Assembly (NCBI RefSeq): GCF_001411555.2
Contig: NC_049914.1
Location: forward strand, 12,932,582 to 12,996,581
Reading direction: 5' to 3'
From: Juglans regia
Lineage: Eukaryota > Streptophyta > Magnoliopsida > Fagales > Juglandaceae
DNA: 64,000 nt
In this document: positions 46,457 through 55,722 of the stretch, one piece after another
Position numbering within the stretch: the first letter of the stretch is position 1
Layout of the letters: the number at the start of each line of letters is the position of its first letter
Made by a program: the position numbers and the translations under genes
The notes under the pieces: generated by a model
Database searches by the model: none
What the model saw: only the letters and a program-made list of their open reading frames with translations
Told to the model about the DNA's origin: nothing

Positions 46457-47185
46457 TAGGGGTGTAACCGGTCCGGTCCGGTCCGATTTTGGATAAAATC
46501 TAGGACCGAACCGGTATGTACCGGTTTTGTATTTTTCAAAACCGATTACGCACCGGTTACCCTCCTAAACCGGTACTTTCGATTTTACCGGTTTCCGGTC
46601 AGGTCCGGTCCCCTTTTTCGATTTTTTTAAAATGTAAATTTCACAATTTGTCATTAAAAATTTGTTTATAAAAAAAAAAATTGATTTAAAAAAAATTGTT
46701 TTATACTTTTATTAATATATTAGACTATATAATAGTATTAATATTAGACTATTGGTATAGTTATAAGTTATATATTAGTATTAGTTATAAACTTTTAGTG
46801 ATTTAGTATTAACATTTTATGTAATAATTTATAAATTATAATAAGAAATTATTTTATATATGAATATATATGTTATATATAAAATTTCACATAAAAATTT
46901 ATAATTATACAGTATATATAAAACTTATATATATTAATATTTAATATATATAAAATATTTTGTATAAAACTTATATACAAAAATATTATTTTTTATTTTT
47001 TTTAATCAACCGGTCCGGTCCAGTTCGGTCCGGTCCAAAAAATCCCGGAACCGGACCGGAACCGGCTGGTTTTTACGTTTTAAAAACCGGTTCTGGACCG
47101 GACCGGTTCAAAACCGGTAAAACCGGTTTGGTTCGATCCTGTCCGGTCTGGTTTTCCTGTTTTTCGGTTTGAGTTTACACCCCTA
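46457..47185. mobile_element. hAT-type MITE nested in the hAT intron, 729 bp
   Basis: Ends TAGGGGTGTAACCGG and GAGTTTACACCCCTA; exact 8 bp target duplication GGCAAACA at 46449-46456 and 47186-47193. Both ends carry many CCGGTCCGGTCC / AACCGG words, a subterminal repeat array. The middle is a simple AT-rich region. It has no coding capacity. Confidence 0.95.
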
Positions 47186-47850
47186 GGCAAACATTGTTTT
47201 TCATCTCTTAGACCTACTGCTACACATCGATGCTGAGATTTATTTAAATTCTTATTATTTCAGATTCTCTCAAAATCTTAAACCAAGGATGAACAATGAA
47301 CTTATTACTTAAAATATTAGTACCCTCGGCAAGGCACCAGTGAGTTATGATCAATATTTTGCTTTATCAAATGGGGTCTTTTGGCATGCCTCATTATTGG
47401 TGCATGAGACCCACTTACCATGATCCCTCATTGACATAAATAGTATTTACATCTGCCCTCTTGCAATGAATAATTTTATATTAAATAGAATTATTAAAAT
47501 ATCTTATATTTTATATTAAAAGAATACCATATTATGAATAAAACAAATAATCCATTCCCTAATAGGCTACAATTGAAATTTATTTAGAAAGAGGTACTCA
47601 TGGTTCATCTCAAATTCAATACAAAATAAAAGAAATGATATTTGTAATTGTTAAATGCGCAAGCGCTGTATAATCTTTTTGAAAAAAATAAATAAATACG
47701 AAACTCAAGTTAAAAAAAATGTTTCCAGTGGAGTCTATATTGGAAGACCACATATATCTTTGTGTTAATTTAAATGTTTAATATAGCCTAGCTATTTTTT
47801 AAACTAATTTTTTGCTTCTAATTTATTTTTTCAGCTTCTTTGATTGTGAT

Positions 47851-50050
47851 ATGGATCGTCCACAAGGGGATGTGGCTGCTACAACTCCTACACCGGTAGG
47901 TACTTACACCCCTAGAGTCACATCTAGGGCAGCTACATCTAGAGTAGCTACATCTTGTGTGAGTAGTCGAGTCCCACTCTCAGTTGATATAGAGGATGAT
48001 GATATGTTCAACGAATCGGAGGAGATGCCCAGTGAGCAAGATCAACCACCACGACCTTCTAAAAAGAGGTCATGGAGATGGGAGCATTTCACCAAAATTC
48101 TTAGTGATTTTGCGAACCCGGTAGCAAGATGCCATTACTATGGATCGCTTTGTGGATGTCATTCGAATAAGCAAGGTACCAGTGTGTTAATAGTACGTCT
48201 AAATGGTTACCAACGATATAAGATAACGAAGGGATTGCAAGCCACTGATCAGACCAACCTCAGTTACCAAACTTCTACAGCCACTGATGGCACACAGACT
48301 AAGATATTGGTCATCCCTCAATACAATCAAAAGATGTTGAGGGACATGCTTGTAGAGATGATAATTACTGATGAGATGCCCTTTACCACATTCGAGAAAA
48401 GAGGCTTTCGAAAGTTTCTAAACTTTGTTGAGCCACAATTTCCCATTCCCTCACGGTATACGGTGATGCGAGATTGTATGAAGAGGCATGCGAAAGACAA
48501 GGCGGAGATGATGAAGATGTTTATTACCACTAGCCAGAGAGTGTCGTTTACGACTGACATATGGACTTCTATACAGAACGTCTGCTACATGTGTATCACT
48601 GTGCTACATTGACAGTGAGTGGATTTTGCATAAAACAATTATTGGTTTTAAAGATATTGTGGATCATAAAGGTGCATCCATTGGGACGAAGATGAATGAT
48701 TGTTTAAAGGAATGAGGAATTCGAAAAGTGTTGTGTATTACAGTTGACAATGTTAATGCCAATGAAATAGCAATTGATTGGTTTAAGCGGAACACGACGG
48801 TGAGAGATGATGTCATTTGGGCCCATGAGTTTATTCACGTTCGATGTTGTGCTCATATCATTAACCTCATAGTTGTTGAGGGGTTAAAAGATGTTGATAA
48901 TTCCATTACCCAAGTCCGCATCATTGTACGATATGTGAGGGTTTTCCCTCAAAAGCTTACCAAGTTTAAGGCAATAGCAGAAGATCTTAAGATTGAATGT
49001 TCTAGTATGTTGTACTTGGACATTCCGACTCGATTGAACTCTACATTCATGATGTTGGATGTGGCACAGAAGTACCAAAAAACATTCGAGCGGATGGAGG
49101 TCGAGGATGAGGGCCTGAGGTATGCTTTATGCGAGACACCAGGATAGGGGCTCGGTGCGCCGGACGCACATGATTGGAAGAATGTGAGCTACTTTGTTGA
49201 ATTTTTAAGAATTTTTTATGACATAACCATGCGGCTATCTGGATCCAAATATACGACTACAAACTCATTCTTCAGCGAGTTCTCGGAACTTCCATTTGGA
49301 AAATAGTTGTACTGACTTTGGCGGATTGTTATCTGTTATGGCTACGAGGATGATGACCAAATATGATAAATATTGAGAGAATATTGAGAAGATAAATAGA
49401 TTGTTATTTGTGACTGTGATCCTTGACCCCCGATATAAGCTGGCCATTCTAGAATTTTGGATAAATTCCATCTTCGGGGCAGTGAAGGCTGTAGAGTTTA
49501 TTAGATTACTAAAAAGTGATATTGATGACCTATATAATCATTACATCAATAGTTGTCAGCCTTCATCCGCAGCTGGTAGCTCCTCACATTCGAGGCCGAC
49601 GGGGTCGACAGCTTCCTCAGGTGATACTAACCCATCTGTAGGGGTTAGAGGCTACGTATTATTCAACAGTATCATCAACTCATGTCAACAAGGAATATTA
49701 TGCATTGTACATCTGAGGTTGAACAAAATTTTATGGAATCTGTTGAGGCACCTGAGGATGTATTTCAGTTATTAACTTGGTGGAAAGGTAATTCTACCAA
49801 ATATCCAGTCATTTCTCGTGTAGCCTGAGATGTGCTAGCTATTCCTGTCACTACGGTTGCCTTAGAGTCGGCATTTAGCACTGGAGATCGTGTGTTGGAT
49901 GCTTATCAGAGTTCATTGTCACCGTCAACCGTGGAGACCCTCGTTTGCACACAGAATTGGATAAGTGAAACACCCATTGGACTAGATATCGTTGCGTTGA
50001 TGCCGAGAGTTATAGGCTTGAATCGGATAAATTTATATGCTTTTAAATAA
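47851..50050 (+). pseudogene. hAT transposase (BED-type, RICESLEEPER-like), broken
   Basis: ATG at 47851 (MDRPQGDVAATTPTPVG), 17 bp after a putative acceptor. Zf-BED region: RPSKKRSWRWEHFTKI, ARCHYYGSLCGCHSNKQGTS, with the second Cys replaced by Tyr and the terminal His lost. Then EMIITDEMPFTTFEKRGFRK, SQRVSFTTDIWTSIQNVCYM (the DIWTS motif of the catalytic core) to 48612. A frameshift follows, then DSEWILHKTIIGFKDI, a TGA at the usual Trp, VLCITVDNVNAN (D-N motif), HVRCCAHIINLIV, PTRLNSTFMMLD, a stop at 49145, ILDPRYKLAILEFW, and the hATC domain VLAIPVTTVALESAFSTGDR, SSLSPSTVETLVCTQNWI. Length and order match full-length hAT transposases. At least five lesions make it inactive. Confidence 0.9.
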
Positions 50051-50896
50051 TTATTTAATTATTTTTAATATTTCTAACTTCTACTTTTTATGATTTTATA
50101 GATCTAATTGTGAACCTTAACATAATTGATAATGACTGAGAGTCTGAGACGGATGCCCCTTAAGAGTTAGGATGGAGTTGAGAGAACCCCCTTTTTTGGT
50201 AAGAATGAAATTCTACTTTTACCGTTTTCAGCTTTTTTTTATCAATTTTTTTTATTTATTGATTGCAACTTTCTATTTTCATTTCAAAATTGATCAATGG
50301 ACCATTGATATTTGAGTGACATGAGCAATTAATATTTATGTCAATGTTGTTATTACGTTATAAATGAGACTATTATAACTTATGGTTACATCATACATGT
50401 TATTTAGCTTTTAAATTATTGTATTTATGCTTTTTTTTCTTTTTTCTTTTTTATCTTTTCAATATTAGTTATGTAATTATAAGTTACATTACATTGTGCT
50501 TGATCTGAGCAAAAACTGAAACAAGGATCCATCACATGGCACATGATACTCTTATTAATCTTAATGTCCTATATTTATTTTTAGATCAAGTCGTAGATAC
50601 ACCTACATCTGTTAATAGTGCTATGTCATGTAATGGATTAAATTTATTTTTGCATATAATTATTTAACAAAAGAAATTGACCAAGTACTATTATTATTTT
50701 TTTTTAGTCCAATAGATGGGTGGAGCTCCGACCTCTGTTCGGAGTTGGACTCCGATTCCGTTCGGAGTCGGAGCAAAAATTTCACTTCGACTCCGACAAG
50801 CGCTCCGTCAGAGCTTAGAAACGGCTGTCGAAGCTCAGCCCTACATGCATTATTGAGAGAGGGAGGCGGGAGGACAGAGGAGAAAGAGGGACTCAC

Positions 50897-51172
50897 CTGA
50901 ATACTTTTCTGCCAATGTATCCCAAGCAATTTTGGCCGAAGTAATTATCCCAAGGCCAGAAAAAGTGTTCGGTCCACATGAGTTCTTGATTGCATCTAAA
51001 GCAATGAGATTTTTCTTATTCCAAGCCTCAAAAGCAATTCCATCATCTTCCTGCTTGTTAGGTTCAGTTGTTTGTTCGATTATCACGTCCCAAAGATCAT
51101 GAGCCATCAAATAGATTTTGAGTCGAGCACTCCAATCCTCATAATTATCTTCACCAAGAACTTCACGAACAA
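50897..51172 (-). CDS. Exon 3: third DUF4219/UBN2-like domain
   Basis: Acceptor TTGAGTGCAG at 51182-51173. Reads NYEDWSARLKIYL, LWDVIIEQTTEPNKQED, EAWNKKNLIALDAI, NSCGPNTFSGLG and SAKIAWDTLAEKYSG. It ends TCA G at a canonical GTGAGT donor (50896-50891). Length 276, a multiple of 3, and the same phase as exons 1 and 2. The donor differs from those of exons 1 and 2 in lacking the CT repeat. The hAT element begins 53 bp into the intron that follows. Confidence 0.8.
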
Positions 51173-51202
51173 CTGCACTCAAAAGCATTTTGGATTTGAG
51201 CA

Positions 51203-51210
51203 TCTCAATC

Positions 51211-51249
<39 letters not shown>
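51203..51249. repeat. (CT/GA)n microsatellite at the donor of intron 2
   Basis: About 17 GA dinucleotides on the plus strand (about 51213-51249), i.e. CT on the coding strand, starting at the splice donor GT. Confidence 0.9.
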
Positions 51250-51250
<1 letters not shown>

Positions 51251-51253
<3 letters not shown>

Positions 51254-51550
51254 AGTTAGTATTTTTAGGCACATTGTGTATTCCTGCCAAAGTATCCCAA
51301 GCAATTTTGGCCGAAGTAATCCCTCTGATATGAGAAAATGTGTCCGGCCCACATGAATTTTCGATAACACTTAAAGCCATGAGATTCTTCTTGTTCCAAG
51401 CCTCGAAAGCCTCATCTTGATTATCATCTTCTTGCTTAGTAGGTTCAATTGTTACTTCAACTGTGTCCCAAAGATCATAAGCTTTCAAATATGATTTTAC
51501 CCGATCACTCCAGTCCTCATAATTATCTTCGTCAAGAACTTTACGAACAA
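51251..51550 (-). CDS. Exon 2: second DUF4219/UBN2-like domain
   Basis: Acceptor TTTTGTGCACAG at 51562-51551, then TT GTT CGT AAA GTT. Domain landmarks NYEDWSDRVKSYL, LWDTVEVTIEPTKQED, EAWNKKNLMALSVIE, NSCGPDTF and SAKIAWDTLAG are collinear with exon 1. The exon ends AAC TCA G (phase 1) and the donor again opens a (CT)n tract. Exon length is a multiple of 3 (300 bases), so gain or loss of this exon keeps the reading frame. Confidence 0.8.
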
Positions 51551-51598
51551 CTGTGCACAAAATAACCTTGGTTTATTAAGCATTTAAATCATTTGTGG

Positions 51599-51602
<4 letters not shown>

Positions 51603-51631
<29 letters not shown>
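51603..51631. repeat. (CT/GA)n microsatellite at the donor of intron 1
   Basis: About 13 GA dinucleotides on the plus strand, abutting the exon 1 end in the same way as at intron 2. Confidence 0.9.
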
Positions 51632-51634
<3 letters not shown>

Positions 51635-51950
51635 AGTTGGTATCTTTTGGCACATTATACATTTCTGCTAAAGTATCCCAAGCAATTTTGGCTGAAACAA
51701 TCTTCCTAATCTCATAAAAGGTGTCTGTCCCGCATGAATTCTGGATGATATGCAACGCCATAGAGTTCTTCTTGCTCCAAACCTTAAAAGCAGCTCCATC
51801 TTCTTGTTTGGGTGGTTCCATTGTTGCTTCAACGATGTCCCAAACATCTTGACTCATCAAATAGGTTTTCACCCGTATACTCCAGTCCGCGTAATTATCT
51901 TTGTGAAGTACTTCAAGAATAGCCGCACACGAGGCAGTCTTCCTTTCCAT
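51632..51950 (-). CDS. Exon 1: start codon and first DUF4219/UBN2-like domain
   Basis: ATG at 51950 opens 106 codons: NYADWSIRVKTYL, VWDIVEATMEPPKQED, KVWSKKNSMALHIIQ and SAKIAWDTLAEMYN. The pattern NYxxWSxRVKxYL...DxWDxVE...AxxAWDTL is that of the DUF4219/UBN2 module of copia-type gag proteins. The exon ends ACC AAC TCA G (phase 1) directly before GTCTCTCTCT, so the donor GT is the first pair of a (CT)n tract. Start chosen because it is the first Met of the open frame and the domain begins about 12 residues later, as in the two copies that follow. Confidence 0.8.
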
Positions 51951-52113
51951 GTTTAATCTGTCAGTTTATCCAACTGGTGTGAGCAAAATAAAAGACAACA
52001 GAAAAGACTCAACAGTAGCGGGTTATGGATCTGCCAACGTTCCGACGTGATTAATTATGGGATATGAGAGAAAAATAGAAACATAGCATATTAAAATTTT
52101 AATATTTTATGAA

Positions 52114-52124
52114 AGATTTATATT
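52114..52124 (-). promoter_or_regulatory. Possible TATA box of the gag-like/ankyrin gene
   Basis: Minus-strand ATATAAATC about 165-175 bp upstream of the ATG at 51950, between the start codon and the solo LTR. Composition around it is AT-rich, so the call is weak. Confidence 0.3.
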
Positions 52125-52233
52125 TGTTACAATAAAATCTTGTGCAGTCCACTTTATGTGTATCTCTTCGGCCCTCTCACTCCAAGCATTAGATTTTAAA
52201 CAAATATTCTTGAGAATCTTGGTCAATGGTAAC

Positions 52234-54878
52234 TGTAACGCCCCGACCTCGAGGGTCCGAAGAGTTAATTCAAAACACCTGATAATCAACTCCAACATTG
52301 CTAGTACACTTCCAAAAGCTCCAAATCCAAAGTAAACACTTCAAATTTAATTAACCACACATATTCGTATATAAAGTCTTCCATACAGTAATCCCCAAAA
52401 TTACTAACTCCTCTACATGTCACTTAAACTCACATTTCAACAATACAATTATAAAAAATCACCAATATTCATCGAAAGTTTTCTATTCTTAATCCACTAT
52501 TCTTAAGTCATCTCACTCAATTCTTTATAGTCCTGATCCTTAGCTGAAATATCCAAAAAGCATTATCTGAAAATATTGGAGATAAGAGGGGGTGAGTTGT
52601 CAACAACTCAATAAGCCGAGAATATATACTAATATGTAAACATGAGCCTTTTCAGAAAGTTATGTATGCAGAAACAAAACATTTTATTTTTATATGCAGA
52701 TATCAGAAAACGTGTTATCAGAAAATTAGAGCGACCTTTCAATCTTTTCATACTCAAAATCAACTATTCATATTTGAAGATCCGTTTCATATTAAAAAAC
52801 GTTTTGGCATAACATAACTGAATATCTTCATCTTATCATATCATATCGTATCGTATTGTATCATATTCCATGTTTAACCCTCGTGGTAGGGTTGTGCTAT
52901 CCCCGGTGGCCAAACCAAGCAGTGTCATATGGTGAACTTCCCCTTTTTCAATCTCGGAGCCCCAAGTGTGCACACAGGAAAGAACACGTAAAAAGACCAC
53001 TTTGTTTCCAAAGTGGGTGCACTCATATCATATCATATCATGTTGGTACCAACCATATCACGTGAACCAATATCATCGTATCAGAACCATATTCAGAATC
53101 AGATTCAGAACAGATAAGTATGCCAAAGTTTTATCATATCTATATCATATCAAAACACGTGCGAAATATATTCATATCATTTCCATTTAATCAAAAAAAG
53201 ATCCAAATCATTTCATATCACATGCATAAAAGTCTCAATGATATCATATTCGCTCTTTTGCATATTTCAAAAATATGCCAAATATTGCTCATGTCTACAC
53301 TATTTATGTCAAAAACATTTCTTTTATCTTTCATACATATCTCATGAGTGAATGCAAAACATATACTGAGATTGTTTTTCACCTTTTCTTTTTAAAACAA
53401 CATGCACATTGTTTTACAAACCAACCTCAACTCATTTCTTTTTTTTATGCAAATCTATAATAGGAATCCCGCTTACTTGGACAACTTAGATTTTCAGAAT
53501 TTTTCTCAAAAATGTAGAGTCGAATATAAATTGTCACCTATAAAAATAATCATATAATTTCCGTAAGTTTTCAATCAATCGCGGATTTCAATATTTAATC
53601 ATAAACTTCTAAAATAACCTATTTTAATATCTCAAAACTTAAAACCCTCATAATTCCAAAATATATCATCACTTCCTAAAAATCACCAATATTCACCATG
53701 ACCAACGTTAAACTCAAAACACCAATATTTAAACCCGAAACAGCCAACAAATTTCATAGCATAAACCAATCTCACACAAACAATTCCATCATCCAATCCA
53801 ACCGACTCCCTTACTCCTCGGACTCAGTCCGGCACAACTAACAAATTCACAGTAAATATGAATTAGCGCATAAATACATTTAAATCTCAAAAGTTCTTTG
53901 GGAAAAATACTTACAATCCTATAATATAATTTTTAAAAGATCACAGAGGTGCTAGAAGCGGCAACACAGCAACAAAACAGTGTCAAATGCACTGTGGTCG
54001 TGGGTTTTAAAAACTCACTTTTGAACTGGTGTAAACGAAGACCCGAGATTGATAGGGTAGGACTTAGGAATGTCGGTGAAGCTAGTGGTGGTGGTGGTGG
54101 TTGGCCGTGGGTGGCGGCGTAGAGGGCAGTCGAACGCTAAAATACCCAAAACGGAAATATTGATGGTGAGGCTTCACCAGTGACAGATTGGAGGTGGGGT
54201 TGGGTCTATTGGGTTGCTAGGAGGTCGAGGATGATGTGGTGAGAAGATGGTGGCCGAAGGTGGGGCGACGGCGGCGCAGCTGGGCAAGGAGTGCCACGGC
54301 TTGGTGTGGTGCGTGGGGGCTATCGGCGGCGAGATAGGGGCTGGAAATGGAGGGGTGGAGTCGTCGGCCTATGGGGGAGGCAGTGGGCTGGGCGGTGTCG
54401 CCGTACGGTGGCTTATGGCGGCGGGCTGGGGAGGAGCGGGGAGAGGGGGGTTGCGGCGCGCGGGAAGCAGGGGAAGAAAAAGAAAAAGAAAGAAAGGAAA
54501 AGAAGAAAAGAAGAAAAAGAAAGAGGAAAGAGAAAATGTAGGAAAAGAAATGAGGTACAATGCTCATATCTTGGGTCACAAAAATGATCCAACGGAAACG
54601 ATTTTAAAACAGCAAGTAAAATAAAATAATTCAAACATAATGATTAAAATGAAAATAAATAATTAAACCCAACAATAAGTTAATTTAATATGAAAAAAAA
54701 TTTAAATGTATTACACTAATCAATTATAAGAATGCACTTTAGAATAATTTTCACAAAATTAAAATCATAAAAATAAACCCACTAAAATTTCAACCAATTT
54801 TAAAACAAGAGAATAAATTTTTAAATTAATAACAAATAATCTTTCAATTAAAAATACACTAAAATATGGGGTGTTACA
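52234..54878 (-). mobile_element. Solo LTR of a long-LTR gypsy-like retrotransposon, 2645 bp
   Basis: Starts TGTAACGCCCCGACC and ends GGGGTGTTACA; exact 5 bp target duplication GTAAC at 52229-52233 and 54879-54883. Only one LTR is present and no PBS, PPT or pol sequence lies inside or beside it, so it is a product of unequal recombination between two LTRs. Near the left end, GGGGGTGAGTTGTCAACAAC is an LTR landmark that, by comparison with the block at 2800, suggests minus orientation. The GC-rich stretch at 54080-54480 yields overlapping frames on both strands that are not genes. It lies 284 bp upstream of the gag-like/ankyrin gene's ATG. Confidence 0.9.
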
Positions 54879-54883
54879 GTAAC

Positions 54884-55722
54884 TATGGTAGTAATTCATT
54901 GATAAACTTTTTCAATGTTTGATATCTAAATTATATCATGATATGATACATTTACAACTCTTTAAAAAAAACTTACAACTTATTACATGATCATCTATTT
55001 GCAAATAAGCAACTTCATTAAAAAATAAATCTAATTTTATAAATTATTCTTTATTTAATAAAAAGTTGTAAAAGAATGGTAAGAAAGTTATAAGTTAATC
55101 ATTTTTCAATTATTTTTTTATAAGAAAACGCAATATTCGAATTCCATGCTTATTTATGTGCTACATCTTTAACGTGAAAATGAGAAAAATGAAAGGATAA
55201 AACCAAAGTGTAAGAAAAATACATTAATCTTACACCACTAGATTATCAACTTATTTATTTATTTTGTACCTTGAAAGTTTTGAATTCACTTTCTAAACAA
55301 ACAAGAGATTTTACTTTGCATCTTTTATTTAAATATGACTTTTAAGATTGTGTCACGTAACTAGGTTTTATTGTTTTAAGCAGTCTTAGTTGGGTGTGTA
55401 AATTTCATGCATTTAAAAAAAAAATAGATAAATGATCCACATGAAAAAAATTATTTTTTAATAGTGAATCTCATTTTATTTTTAAATGAGCTTGATTTAC
55501 ACCCTAAGAATACTGTATTTATTTAAATTAGAATAAATAAAATAATTTAGTATTTAAAATAAGAAACAGGTGATAATTTATAAATAAGAAAGCTTAATTA
55601 AGAAATATCCAACTTTAACAAATGGGAAAGATGAGAAGACCATGTACAGAACTTCATTAATGCTCATTCGGCTAAAAGCAATACATAAAAATCGACGCAG
55701 TATAAGTTGCACCTGCACCACC
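54884..55722. other. AT-rich intergenic sequence
   Basis: No gene or mobile-element end seen between the solo LTR and the next hAT element. Confidence 0.5.

Larger units (their letters stand above)
45490..50843 (+). mobile_element. hAT transposon with intron-bearing transposase, full length but decayed, 5354 bp
   Basis: Left end TAGGGTTGGGC, right end GCTCAGCCCTA; exact 8 bp target duplication CATGCATT at 45482-45489 and 50844-50851. Subterminal regions on both sides are packed with GGAGTCGGAG / CTCCGACTCC words. A CT-rich leader at 45775-45930 ends CCTACGGTGAGAG, a plausible 5' UTR splice donor; the matching acceptor TTTTTCAG lies at 47827-47834, just before the transposase start. A 729 bp MITE is nested in this intron. 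The element sits in intron 3 of the ankyrin gene, 53 bp from the exon 3 donor. Confidence 0.95.
29887..51950 (-). pseudogene. DUF4219/UBN2 x3 - ankyrin - PGG gene, disrupted by transposons
   Basis: The only host locus in the window. Minus strand, eight recognised exons: three tandem gag-like (DUF4219/UBN2) exons, two ankyrin-region exons, two linker/ankyrin exons and a PGG-domain exon with four hydrophobic segments. Exon 3 ends at a phase-1 donor and exon 4 begins at a phase-1 acceptor, so the gag-like and ankyrin parts join in frame. Ankyrin-PGG membrane proteins (ITN1/ACD6/At3g18670 type) act in stress and defence signalling at membranes; the role of the gag-like front is unknown. The locus carries a chromovirus in exon 4, a hAT and an RPL22-bearing element in intron 3, a MITE in intron 5 and a MULE-like element plus a small MITE in intron 7, and donors of exons 5-7 look altered. 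An exon between 36.5 and 34.7 kb may be missing from my model. Called a pseudogene on this haplotype; the pre-insertion gene may be intact elsewhere. Confidence 0.75.

Noticed and set aside
54247..54634. Several overlapping long open frames on both strands
   Set aside because: They lie in a GC-rich, purine-biased part of the solo LTR and give low-complexity Gly/Arg/Lys or Pro/Ser text, as expected from composition.
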